From positions 1 to 64,000 of the forward strand of contig NZ_JAANIH010000023.1 of assembly GCF_014529705.1 (NCBI RefSeq): a stretch of DNA of 64,000 bases. The letters are read 5' to 3'. Position 1 is the stretch's first letter. Every line of letters starts with the position of its first letter. Position numbers and translations under genes: made by a program. This document shows positions 9,942 through 18,096 of this stretch, piece after piece. Origin of the DNA: Bradyrhizobium campsiandrae. GTDB taxonomy: Bacteria > Pseudomonadota > Alphaproteobacteria > Rhizobiales > Xanthobacteraceae. Under the pieces are notes generated by a model, which ran no database searches, was not told the DNA's origin, and saw only the letters and a list, made by a program, of their open reading frames with translations.

Positions 9942-10928
9942 TCAGGCTGCGATGCTGTCGACCTCGTTCTTGCCGTTCACCTGGCCGTCGATCCATTGAT
10001 AGGTCTGTTCCAGTCCGACGACGAGAGGCTGCGACGGCTCCCAGCCGAGCACTCTGCGGATTAGCTGGTTGTCGGAATTTCTGCCGCGAACGCCCATCGG
10101 CCCGGGGATGTGACGCTTGCGCAGTGTCTTGCCGGCGATGATCATCGCCATGTCGGCAAGCTGGTTGATCGTCAGCATTTCTTCGGAGCCGATGTTCACC
10201 GGTCCCAGGAAGTTCGAGCGCATCAAGCGGAGGGTTCCCTCGATGCATTCGTCGATGAAGAGGAACGATCGGGTCTGCTCTCCGTCGCCCCAGATCTCGA
10301 TCGTATCGCCGTCCCGTGCCTCCGCAACCTTGCGGCAGATCGCCGCCGGCGCCTTTTCGCGGCCGCCGGTCCAGGTCCCCAGCGGACCGAAGATGTTGTG
10401 ATAGCGGGCGACCCTGACATCCATCCCGAGATTGCGATGATAGGCGAGGTAGAGGCGCTCGCTAAACAGTTTTTCCCATCCATATTCGCTGTCGGGATTG
10501 GCCGGGTAGGCGCTGGCTTCCGACGTGACGGGAGCGCTCGGATCCTTCTGGTTGTGTTCCGGGTAGATGCAGGCAGAAGAGGAATAGAAAATGCGCTTGC
10601 AGTTCCGCTTGCTGGCGACGTCGAGCACGTTCAAATTGATCGTCGCCGAATTGTGCATCACGTGTGCATCGTTTTCGCCGGTGAAAATGTAGCCTGCACC
10701 GCCCATGTCGGCCGCGAGCTGATAAATCTCGTCGAAACGGCAATCGATGATGGCGCGGCAGCTTGCGGGATCGCGCAGATCGACGATCGCGAAGTCGTCG
10801 GCTTCGGTCGCGCTGTATTCTGGATATTTCAGGTCCGCGCCGCGCACCCAGTATCCTTCGCGCTTGAGCCGTGAGACGAGATGATTGCCGATAAAACCGC
10901 CGGCGCCGCAGACAAGAGCACGCTTCAT
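9942..10928 (-). CDS. NAD-dependent epimerase, GDP-mannose 3,5-epimerase-like
   Basis: A 328-residue extended short-chain dehydrogenase. The NAD site is GAGGFIGNH at residues 8-16 and the catalytic pair is in EYGWEKLF (Tyr-x-x-x-Lys). Three stretches are very like plant GDP-mannose 3,5-epimerase: LAADMGGAGYIFTG, SSACIYPEHNQ and GREKAPAAICRKV. That enzyme converts GDP-D-mannose to GDP-L-galactose (and GDP-L-gulose). Here it would supply an unusual L-sugar for the polysaccharide. It heads the leftward unit and is divergent from the flippase gene across a long AT-rich spacer. The ATG at 10928 is chosen; an upstream in-frame GTG at 10943 would add five residues. A related nucleotide-sugar epimerase with another substrate cannot be excluded. 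Confidence 0.82.
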   Translation of the reverse strand: MKRALVCGAGGFIGNHLVSRLKREGYWVRGADLKYPEYSATEADDFAIVDLRDPASCRAIIDCRFDEIYQLAADMGGAGYIFTGENDAHVMHNSATINLNVLDVASKRNCKRIFYSSSACIYPEHNQKDPSAPVTSEASAYPANPDSEYGWEKLFSERLYLAYHRNLGMDVRVARYHNIFGPLGTWTGGREKAPAAICRKVAEARDGDTIEIWGDGEQTRSFLFIDECIEGTLRLMRSNFLGPVNIGSEEMLTINQLADMAMIIAGKTLRKRHIPGPMGVRGRNSDNQLIRRVLGWEPSQPLVVGLEQTYQWIDGQVNGKNEVDSIAA

Positions 10929-10951
10929 GATCGTCTGTCTCACTTCATTCG

Positions 10952-10970
10952 CGTTATGTGATGTATAACG
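10952..10970. promoter_or_regulatory. AT-rich inverted repeat upstream of epimerase gene
   Basis: CGTTAT and ATAACG form perfect 6-base arms around a 7-base spacer (10958-10964), 24 bases upstream of the epimerase start. A further ATAACATG occurs at 10991-10998. The stretch is strikingly AT-rich for this genome. Operator or promoter function is inferred from position and symmetry. Confidence 0.45.
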
Positions 10971-11095
10971 TTAAACTCACATGATGGTAAATAACATGCA
11001 GTTCATCGGCAGCGCAAGCTTGTTTGGTGTGCTACGCGCTTGCAAATGGACGGCAGCGAATACTTTGCGTAATCACCGATTTGTCTTCGATGCAT

Positions 11096-11110
11096 CATAA
11101 CTGTGTTATG
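11096..11110. promoter_or_regulatory. Palindrome CATAAC-TGT-GTTATG upstream of flippase gene
   Basis: A perfect inverted repeat with 6-base arms and a 3-base centre, 100 bases upstream of the flippase start. It uses the same ATAAC/GTTAT half-sites as the element at 10952-10970, in opposite order, and is related to the TAACATATC motif found in front of other units of this locus. Function is inferred. Confidence 0.45.
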
Positions 11111-11209
11111 TTGTCCCCGTTCAAGGCGAGGGTATCGGTGGTCGCTGCGTCTGCTCGTGGTCGTCGCGATTGAAGCTGGCGGGGCGACGAGGCGCGGATA
11201 GAGGAATCG

Positions 11210-12550
11210 ATGCGCAGACAGATCGTTGCCGAAACCGGCGCTGGCACGGAACGCTTGTCGGCCGATGTTGTCCGCCGCGATGACGCGCGATCGGCGGGCA
11301 GGCGCTCGCAACGAGTGCGGCTGATCAACGTCGTCTTACTCGTTGGCGGATATGGACTCGGGCAGGGCGCGATCTTTGTGGTCCAGACTTGGCTGGTGGC
11401 GCGAGGCGCGTTCGAGCTGCTCTCGAGCTTCGGCACGCTGTTTTCGTTCGCGATGTTGAGCATCTTCCTGATCGATGCCGGTTCGACCACGACCCTGGCG
11501 CGTCGGATTGCCGGTCTGGCGGATGACGATGCGAGCGACGAAGAGATATGGCCCGTATTCTGGGCTACGGTCGTCGTCCGGGGAGGCATCGCTCTTGCGC
11601 TTGCGACGGGAGCGATCGTCTATGCACTCGGGTTCGCCGCCGACCTGTTCTCGCGATACTATCTGATGTCGATCATTCCCGGACTGGCGGTCTGGACCTG
11701 CAACGCGGTCGGGATGCTGGATGGACGGCGGCTGAGCGGAGTGAGCGGGATAACGGGTTCGCTCGCCTTCGCAACATCCGCGTTGGCACTCGTGCTCGCT
11801 GTGAACATGCCGCCGCCGGTTGCGGGTGGCATTCTGGGATCGGCGTTCTCGCTTGGCTATGTCCTGACCGTCGCTGCGCAGTGGGTGGCGTTGAAGCGCG
11901 TCGGACAGCGAATTCGGTTTCGGCGACCTGGCCTATCCGGGGTCAGGCAGGCGTTTCTGGATGGAGCGGCTCTGGTGTCGCAGTTCGTGCCAGGTCAGCT
12001 GATCCTGCGCGCCCAGCTCGTCATGAGCACCGTCTATCTCGGCGCGGAAAGCACCGCTCTGTTCGTCTACGCCAAGCAGGCCGTTGTCGCCACGACGATG
12101 CTGGTCGGCTTCATCATGCGCGTTGATTTTCCTGGCCTCGTCCAGAAACTGAAGCAAGAGGAATCGCCCGGACTCCGCACCCTATGCGAGGCCCAGAAGC
12201 TGGCGATCGCCACGGCCATTTTTTTTGCGGCGGCGATGTTCGTAGTCGGCATGGCGGCCCCGCTGATCCCGCAAGACAACTTGGCAAGAGCGGCCGAATT
12301 GTTGATGGCCTATGCGCCTACGATCGTCATTATCTCGATGGTGACGATCATGATGCAGGGTACCGCTGCGATGGGTGACTATGTCGCCGGCGCAAAAGCC
12401 ATCGCGATCAGCACGTTGGTCGGGACGATCGCAAGCTACGCGGCGATCGGATGGTTCGGCATTTACGCGCTGCTGGCCGGCGAGGTGACGGGACACGGTC
12501 TGAGCCTCGCGTTGCTCTATGTGCACCTGCGACAGCGTAAGGCACGGTGA
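11210..12550 (+). CDS. Wzx-like polysaccharide flippase (MOP/PST family)
   Basis: A 446-residue protein with about twelve hydrophobic segments after a charged N-terminus of about 38 residues. Its pattern and length fit the O-antigen/exopolysaccharide translocases, which move undecaprenyl-linked repeat units across the inner membrane. The start is ATG with AGAGG about eight bases upstream. It is transcribed rightward alone, convergent with the beta-helix gene 18 bases downstream and divergent from the epimerase unit. Together with the polymerase at 20.3 kb and the autokinase at 25 kb it makes a Wzx/Wzy pathway. The repeat unit exported is unknown. Confidence 0.82.
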   Translation: MRRQIVAETGAGTERLSADVVRRDDARSAGRRSQRVRLINVVLLVGGYGLGQGAIFVVQTWLVARGAFELLSSFGTLFSFAMLSIFLIDAGSTTTLARRIAGLADDDASDEEIWPVFWATVVVRGGIALALATGAIVYALGFAADLFSRYYLMSIIPGLAVWTCNAVGMLDGRRLSGVSGITGSLAFATSALALVLAVNMPPPVAGGILGSAFSLGYVLTVAAQWVALKRVGQRIRFRRPGLSGVRQAFLDGAALVSQFVPGQLILRAQLVMSTVYLGAESTALFVYAKQAVVATTMLVGFIMRVDFPGLVQKLKQEESPGLRTLCEAQKLAIATAIFFAAAMFVVGMAAPLIPQDNLARAAELLMAYAPTIVIISMVTIMMQGTAAMGDYVAGAKAIAISTLVGTIASYAAIGWFGIYALLAGEVTGHGLSLALLYVHLRQRKAR

Positions 12551-12568
12551 TGGTCGAGCGTCGGCCGG

Positions 12569-14791
12569 CTACCTGCCGATCCTGCGCTCGATCACATTGC
12601 GGCGCTCGATCGCGGAAGTCACGCCGTCGTCGATTGTCAGGCCGACCCGCGAGGCGCCGATGAAATTGTCCTCTATGACGACGTCACGCACGCCGTGGGC
12701 GTTTGGAAGCGAGCCCTTGATCTCGATGTGAGCGTCCTGTTCAAGGCGATTGCCTCGCAAGATGATGGCGCGCACGAGAGGCGGCGATCCTGGCTTGATG
12801 TCGGTGCGATAGGCATGCACGCCGATCGCGGACTCTTCCGACAAAACGCTCCTGCTGGCGCCGGCACGATAGATGTTGCCTTCGACGATGCGGTTGTTCA
12901 GCAACTGCACCTGCCAGCTTGGCTGGAAGTGGTTGTAGAACAGACCGATCGCAAAGAACCCTCCGGTTCGATGTGAGGTATTGTCGGCAATGACGTGGTT
13001 CAGGCCGGTCCCATAGCTTTGCGCCGCGACCCCGCAGTCCTCGAATTGATTGCCGACGACGAGATAGTTCTGGCGCGCCTGGACCACCGTGATGGTCGAC
13101 GTGGCATCGAGCGCGACCTGCAGCGTGCGGTCGAGACGGAGCCCGATCTGCGAGGATGTCGGGTCTCGTTCGAATTTCGCAACGCGGGCGGCCTCTCCGG
13201 CGCCCGTGCCGTCGACGACCAGGAGCGCTGCGCCGGTCCAATCAGAACTGACGGGATATTGGACAGGCGGATCGCGCAGCAGGACTTGCTGCGCTCCCCC
13301 TGTTTTCGCATGTCCATAATAATATCCTCCCGGGCCGTCCGTGGTCATCGCCTCGCGGTCCAGTCCGTAAATGCCTTTGAAGCTGTTATGGCCGACATAG
13401 ACGTTTTCAGAGGCGCTGACCGCGTTGGACAAGGTGTTGATGCCGCCACCGTTACCCTGGAGGTCGCCGGCGGTGACCTGATTGTCTTCGAACACCACGC
13501 GGCTGGAGCCCGTGATCGAATACCACCCGAAACGTCCGTTGACGAGGATATTGCGGGCGACGACCGCATTGCTGGCCTTGAACAGATAAAGCGAGCGTCC
13601 GGTGCCCGCCACGTCGCAATCCGACAGCTCCAGCCGGTCGCCGCTCAATCTGATCGTATCGGGGCCGGAGTAGGGGAACTGGCGGTTGATGTCTGACATG
13701 CGGCGGAAGGTCGCCTCGAGGTCGAACGGCCCGCGAAAGGCAGAGGCGCGGATACGTACGCGCCTGATCCTAATGTCCGATGCATCGGGCGCCGGTCGGT
13801 CCCCGTCGAGAAAACCTCCGGCGATGACGTGACGATGATTGGATGCATAAAGCGTCATATCTTCGATTGAGAAACGGCTGGTGCCGCGGATCAGTGCCTC
13901 GGGCGGGCTGGCGAAATCCGGCCAGACGAGGTTGACAAGGTCCGTTGCTTCGCCCCTGAGGTTGACATTGGGCGGTATGACCAACCCTTCGATCACGATG
14001 TAGCGCCCGCGGGGAAAATACACGGTGCCGCCGCCGGCTCGCTCGGCTGCCGCAATCGCGTTTACGATGCCGCGTGTGCTGTTTGCAGCCCCGTCCCCGT
14101 TGGCGCCATAGGCGCGCACGTCGAACTCCTGCGCGGTCACTGCCGGGCTGCGTTTGACTTCGATGGTCCCGGCGTCGACCCGCTCGTGCTCTCCGCCGGC
14201 GCCGTTGGAAAGGCGAAGCCGATAGGTGCCGGGAGATATATTCGCCGGCAGCGAGAACCTGCCGCGCCAACTGTCGCCCCCCTCGAACGTTGCAGCGATC
14301 GTCGCGGCTCCGCTCACCGGCGTCAAGTCAAGGCTCGCATGTTCGGCGCGACGAACGATATTGCGCCCGAATAGCTGGATCGATCCGTCCGGAGTGACCG
14401 CGTCTCCCAGCGATCCCTGAACCCAATAGACATTGGGCAGATTGAGGCGGCCGGAGAGTGTCTTTCGCGAAGCGGTCAGGGTGAACTGATAGATTCCCCT
14501 CTCGAATTCGCGCGGAACGGTGAATTTCAGGGATTGCGGCGAAACCTGCAGGACCGGCACGGTCAGCATCGATGTATCGACACCACCTGACTCGCGATCC
14601 GGAATGCGGCCGACCGTCACTTGCGTCACATCGCCCAGCTCGGCGCCGGTGACGAGGACGGTATCGTCGGGACCGACGGGGTCATTGAACCAGAATATCG
14701 CCGGCTGTGCGGCCCCCTGTGCGATCGACAGGCAGGCGATCACGCTCGCAAGTCCGAGCGAGAGCATCGGTTTCAAGATTGCCGAACGCAC
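12569..14791 (-). CDS. Secreted right-handed beta-helix (pectate-lyase-3-like) protein
   Basis: About 740 residues. The GTG at 14791 is chosen because CAGGAG precedes it by about ten bases and it begins a clear signal peptide (VRSAILKP, then hydrophobic, AQGAAQ). Two short Ig/IPT-like domains follow (GPDDTVLVTGAELGDVTQVTVG near residue 37; GDAVTPDGSIQLFGRNI near 135). At about residue 205 comes the start of the pectate-lyase-3 superfamily, FDVRAYGANGDGAANSTRGI, then GGGTVYFPRGRYIV and many beta-helix coils rich in Asn. The role could be a periplasmic or extracellular lyase, hydrolase or epimerase acting on the polysaccharide, or just a sugar-binding scaffold. No catalytic residues can be assigned with confidence. 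Confidence 0.75.
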   Translation of the reverse strand: MRSAILKPMLSLGLASVIACLSIAQGAAQPAIFWFNDPVGPDDTVLVTGAELGDVTQVTVGRIPDRESGGVDTSMLTVPVLQVSPQSLKFTVPREFERGIYQFTLTASRKTLSGRLNLPNVYWVQGSLGDAVTPDGSIQLFGRNIVRRAEHASLDLTPVSGAATIAATFEGGDSWRGRFSLPANISPGTYRLRLSNGAGGEHERVDAGTIEVKRSPAVTAQEFDVRAYGANGDGAANSTRGIVNAIAAAERAGGGTVYFPRGRYIVIEGLVIPPNVNLRGEATDLVNLVWPDFASPPEALIRGTSRFSIEDMTLYASNHRHVIAGGFLDGDRPAPDASDIRIRRVRIRASAFRGPFDLEATFRRMSDINRQFPYSGPDTIRLSGDRLELSDCDVAGTGRSLYLFKASNAVVARNILVNGRFGWYSITGSSRVVFEDNQVTAGDLQGNGGGINTLSNAVSASENVYVGHNSFKGIYGLDREAMTTDGPGGYYYGHAKTGGAQQVLLRDPPVQYPVSSDWTGAALLVVDGTGAGEAARVAKFERDPTSSQIGLRLDRTLQVALDATSTITVVQARQNYLVVGNQFEDCGVAAQSYGTGLNHVIADNTSHRTGGFFAIGLFYNHFQPSWQVQLLNNRIVEGNIYRAGASRSVLSEESAIGVHAYRTDIKPGSPPLVRAIILRGNRLEQDAHIEIKGSLPNAHGVRDVVIEDNFIGASRVGLTIDDGVTSAIERRNVIERRIGR

Positions 14792-14957
14792 CAGCTGTGA
14801 TCTCCTGATTGCCGTTGCCGGTGCGCTCCGGAGCCGCACTGGGCGCGGAGTTTTCCGGTTCCCCTCAGCAACACGGATAGCAGGACAACCTTGTCGGATT
14901 TTGACAGGCGCGTGGGGCGTAAAGAGCGCGTCATCGATTTGTCCGCGTATGATCATT

Positions 14958-15014
14958 GATGTGTTACATCCGTCTAGTCTAAGGGCGCGCCGAGTTATAT
15001 TATCATAACATATC
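14958..15014. promoter_or_regulatory. AT-rich control region with TAACATATC motif upstream of parvulin gene
   Basis: The 9-mer TAACATATC is at 15006-15014, 48 bases before the parvulin start. It overlaps the inverted repeat GTTAT-attatc-ATAAC (14994-15009). A second symmetric element, GATGT-GTT-ACATC, lies at 14958-14970. The same 9-mer recurs at 19193, 21806 and (complement) 27487. Probably an operator and/or promoter shared across the locus; this is inference. Confidence 0.5.
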
Positions 15015-15062
15015 GGACGGGCTTTCGCCCAGAATGCAGGACTCTGAAGGGAAACCAGCAAC

Positions 15063-15956
15063 ATGCATCGTCTCGTCTTGAAGCGGCTCGTCATGTCCAC
15101 GGCTCTGGCGGTCTCTTTGTGTGTTTCTGCTCCCGGCGCGCTGCAATCGGCCGAACAGTCCGGCGATCCCGTGATCGCCCGCGTCAACGGCATCGAGATT
15201 CGCGAGAGCGACGTCCGTGCCGCAGACAAGGAAATGGGACGCAACCTGGGGCCTCAGCAGGAAGGGCGCCGCGACGAGGTCATCAAATATCTGATCAACA
15301 CGCTCATGGTTGCGTCGGCTGCGGACAAGAGCGCGCTGGATGAAGCGGAGATTCGCACCCGGCTCGAGTTCGTCCGCAACCGCGTCATCTCCGAACAGGT
15401 GATCAGGATCGCCGGTCGCGATGCAGTCGCCGACGATCGGGCCGTTCGCAAGAAATACGACGAGTTGATCGCCAAGATGTCGACCGATCGGCAGTATCAC
15501 ATCTTCGTCCTCGATTTTCTGTTCCAGGGTGCTGGAGGCGAATCTGCTGCAAAGGCCGCAGAGGAAAAGGTGAGAAACGCGCGTCAACGCATCGCGAACG
15601 GCGAAGCTTTCGAAGCGGTCGCGCGGGAGTTGTCGGACGATCCGAGCACCAAGGCGAATGGCGGCAATCGGGGCTATGTCGCACTGAACGGCCTCGGCAA
15701 GGAGTTCGCCGAAGTCATTCCGCTGCTGGAAAACGACAAGGTGTCGGAACCGATCAAGACAAAGGTCGGCTGGCATCTTGTGAAAGTTGTGGATACGCGC
15801 GCGCCCAGCATCCCTGATTTCGATCAAATCAGCGACCGTCTGCGTGATCAGATGGCCCAGCAGGCGCAGTCAGATCTGATCGAGAAGCTGCGCGCGGAGG
15901 CACGTATCCAGCGCTTCGACGAAACGGCGTCAGGGCAAGCCGCGCCGACGCGATAA
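15063..15956 (+). CDS. Periplasmic parvulin-type peptidyl-prolyl isomerase (EpsD-like)
   Basis: A 297-residue protein with a signal peptide (KRLVMSTALAVSLCVSAPGALQSAEQ). An N-terminal SurA/PpiC-like chaperone segment (VARVNGIEIRESDV and following helices) precedes a parvulin domain at about residues 145-250, with the typical DPSTKANGGNRGYV and KVGWHLVKV blocks. Parvulins of this shape occur in exopolysaccharide loci as the EpsD family; they are thought to help fold envelope components of the export machinery. It is flanked by the divergent beta-helix gene and followed after 358 bases by the PstS-like gene. General outer-membrane protein folding is an alternative role. Confidence 0.85.
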   Translation: MHRLVLKRLVMSTALAVSLCVSAPGALQSAEQSGDPVIARVNGIEIRESDVRAADKEMGRNLGPQQEGRRDEVIKYLINTLMVASAADKSALDEAEIRTRLEFVRNRVISEQVIRIAGRDAVADDRAVRKKYDELIAKMSTDRQYHIFVLDFLFQGAGGESAAKAAEEKVRNARQRIANGEAFEAVARELSDDPSTKANGGNRGYVALNGLGKEFAEVIPLLENDKVSEPIKTKVGWHLVKVVDTRAPSIPDFDQISDRLRDQMAQQAQSDLIEKLRAEARIQRFDETASGQAAPTR

Positions 15957-16314
15957 TTCGTTGGCGACGAGCTGGCGCGATAGGGTGCGCCTGCTCGTCA
16001 CGAGATGTGTTCGCCCATGGAAACGAGAAGCGGCGCGACTTGCCGATCCGGCGCTCGACAATTTTCCTGCGCCCGGAAATTCTTCGCCGTTCGCTCTCCG
16101 ATTGATGGCGTATCCGATTGATGGCGCAATCGATTGCTGGTGATTGGCGCCGGCGCGCTCGGGTTGCGGTGAGTAACGTTCACAATAACATAAATCACAA
16201 AATCAAAACATGGTTATCACATATCGTCTCTATGGTGCCGGCACCCGAAGCGCAACGACGCTTGGCTCGGGAACGCGTCGAGTTCATCGAACGCTTTTTG
16301 CTCAGGAGATCGTA
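15957..16314. other. Intergenic region between parvulin and PstS-like genes
   Basis: This 358-base stretch holds no credible gene; the only short frames are unsupported by ribosome sites. From 16171 to 16230 it becomes very AT-rich and holds TAACATAAATC (16186-16196) and TATCACATATC (16215-16225), both close to the TAACATATC motif of the other units. AGGAG at 16304-16308 is the ribosome site of the next gene. The promoter of the PstS-like gene is expected here. Confidence 0.5.
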
Positions 16315-17886
16315 ATGAAAACTATGACTCGTCTGCTCATGGCCTCGGCCGCCCTGGCGTGCCTTGGGTCGACCTCGGCGTTCGCCGCCGGCAGCAGCCA
16401 CCCCGCCGGTTCGCCTGACCCGTACACGAATCCCGGTTTCTCGATCAACATCATCGGCGGCGGCGCGACCTTCCCGTCGATCGTGTATCGCGAGCTGCAG
16501 GACTGCAACTTCCATCCGCTCGGGTACGGCAACACGACCGGTCCGGGCTGGTACGACATCAACCCGAACTGCCCGTCGGCTCCGTTCGGCACCGCCAGCC
16601 GCAACTATCTCTGGTTCTATTATGCTCCGACCGGCTCCGGCAACGGCAAGGCCGCGATCAAGTCGAACTCAAACGCCACGCTGACGAGTCCGATCACCAC
16701 CTCGATTCCCTACACCTCGAGCGTGATCCCGACCTATCCCTACAATCCGGCATTCGGCTATCACTATTCCGGCAGCGACGACGTCTGGAACTTGGCCGAC
16801 CAGACAGCCTGGAATGCTACGGGCGGTCCTGGCAGCAAGTTCGGCAATCTCATCCAGATTCCGGCGGTTGCCGGCTCGGTCGCCATCATCCTCAACGGCC
16901 AGGATGCCACGGGCACCAACCTGGCGGAACACGGCAGCGCCGTGACCGGCTCGAGCAGCGCGATCAACCTCAGCCGTCAGGCGGTGTGTGGCATCTTCGC
17001 CGGCAAGATCACGAAGTGGAATAACCCGCTTCTGACCTCGCTGAACGGCGGCGTCGCGATGGGCAACGGGCAGATCACCGTCGTGCATCGCTTCGATGGC
17101 AGCGGCACGACCTTCCTGCTGACCAACGCGCTGCAGGAGCAGTGCCGCGCCGTCACCGGCCCGGATGAATCGACCCCTCCGGTGACCGTCTCCTACGCCT
17201 TCCCGTGGGGTGACCAGACGACTTGCCCGGCTCTGCCGCGCGGCGCCAACACCGTCAACTGGCCTGATCAGTTCACCACCGTCTGCTCGAACGCGAACCC
17301 GACTCCGGCCGGGGCGGCGTTCACCAACTCCGGTGCGAACGGCAGCCAGTCGCTGGTCAACAAGGTCCAGTCGACTCCGGGCGCCATCGGCTACGTGTCG
17401 CCTGACTTCGCCAAGCCGATCACCGCAACCGGTCCGAAGGCCGCCAACCTGCAGAACGAGTTCGACGTCAGCACCAACTCCACCGGCACCCCGACCTTCG
17501 TGGCTCCGACCGTCGCCGCGACGACCGCTGCCATGAGCTCGGTCACGCCGGTGTTCGACAGCACCACGCGCGGCAACCCGCTCGCGTGGAGCTTGCAGGG
17601 CGTCGTGCCGAACCCGGTTCTGAAGGCGGCTTACCCGATCGCCGGCTTCTCCTGGCTCGAACTGTACCAGTGCTACAACACCGGCAACAACATCCCGGTG
17701 CAGCTGCTCGAGTTCGTGTACACCCTCTACGGCACCGGCGGCTACAAGGCCATCATCGAATCCAACGGCTTTGCCCAGGTTCCCGGCGTCTGGCTGAACG
17801 AAGTCTACGCGCTGCTCAGCGACGACAACCTCCGTCCGCTGAACGACGCGACCGGTGCCTGCACGGGCAAGGTCGGCGCGAAGTAA
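16315..17886 (+). CDS. PstS-like periplasmic binding protein, large and cysteine-rich, orphan
   Basis: About 523 residues after choosing the ATG at 16315 (AGGAG six bases upstream, followed by a clean signal peptide ending SAFAAG). PstS family blocks are present: INIIGGGATFPSIVYRE at the mature N-terminus, ICGIFAGKITKWNNP-like text (AVCGIFAGKITKWNNP) and HRFDGSGTTFLLTNAL, which carries the phosphate-contacting Ser/Gly/Thr pattern. It is much longer than classical PstS (about 345 residues) and the mature part has eight cysteines, suggesting disulphides. No pstCAB or phoU genes are nearby. Codon choice is strongly biased toward C-ending codons and a perfect terminator follows, so it is probably abundant. 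A surface or matrix role rather than phosphate uptake is possible. Confidence 0.82.
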   Translation: MKTMTRLLMASAALACLGSTSAFAAGSSHPAGSPDPYTNPGFSINIIGGGATFPSIVYRELQDCNFHPLGYGNTTGPGWYDINPNCPSAPFGTASRNYLWFYYAPTGSGNGKAAIKSNSNATLTSPITTSIPYTSSVIPTYPYNPAFGYHYSGSDDVWNLADQTAWNATGGPGSKFGNLIQIPAVAGSVAIILNGQDATGTNLAEHGSAVTGSSSAINLSRQAVCGIFAGKITKWNNPLLTSLNGGVAMGNGQITVVHRFDGSGTTFLLTNALQEQCRAVTGPDESTPPVTVSYAFPWGDQTTCPALPRGANTVNWPDQFTTVCSNANPTPAGAAFTNSGANGSQSLVNKVQSTPGAIGYVSPDFAKPITATGPKAANLQNEFDVSTNSTGTPTFVAPTVAATTAAMSSVTPVFDSTTRGNPLAWSLQGVVPNPVLKAAYPIAGFSWLELYQCYNTGNNIPVQLLEFVYTLYGTGGYKAIIESNGFAQVPGVWLNEVYALLSDDNLRPLNDATGACTGKVGAK

Positions 17887-17920
17887 GTCGTCCGACCTTC
17901 CATCACGTCTCGAGCATGGA

Positions 17921-17956
17921 TGTGCACCCGGTCCTTCCGGGTGCACATTTCATTTT
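17921..17956 (+). terminator. Rho-independent terminator after PstS-like gene
   Basis: TGTGCACCCGG (17921-17931) pairs perfectly with CCGGGTGCACA (17937-17947) around a 5-base loop, followed by TTTCATTTT. It lies 35 bases after the stop codon. Confidence 0.85.
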
Positions 17957-18096
17957 GGACGAGGGGTGAAGATTGCGCTCGGCGGATTTGAAGTTCGAGC
18001 GCGGTCTTCGATCGCGCGCGGTGAGGCTCGAGATGTTCAGCGGCGCCCGCGAATATCGGTCAATCCCGCTTCTGTCAGGACCGCGCGCGACAGACC

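Noticed and set aside
10957..10981. CRP/FNR-type site TGTGA...TCACA upstream of the epimerase gene
   Set aside because: The half-sites are 15 bases apart, too far for a CRP or FNR dimer (6 or 4-5 bases).
14792..15244. Upstream extension of the beta-helix protein
   Set aside because: A ribosome site and signal peptide at 14791 define the start, and the extension would overlap the start of the parvulin gene.
16669..17946. 425-residue minus-strand frame opposite the PstS-like gene
   Set aside because: Arg/Gly-rich translation without motifs, opposite a strongly biased real gene.
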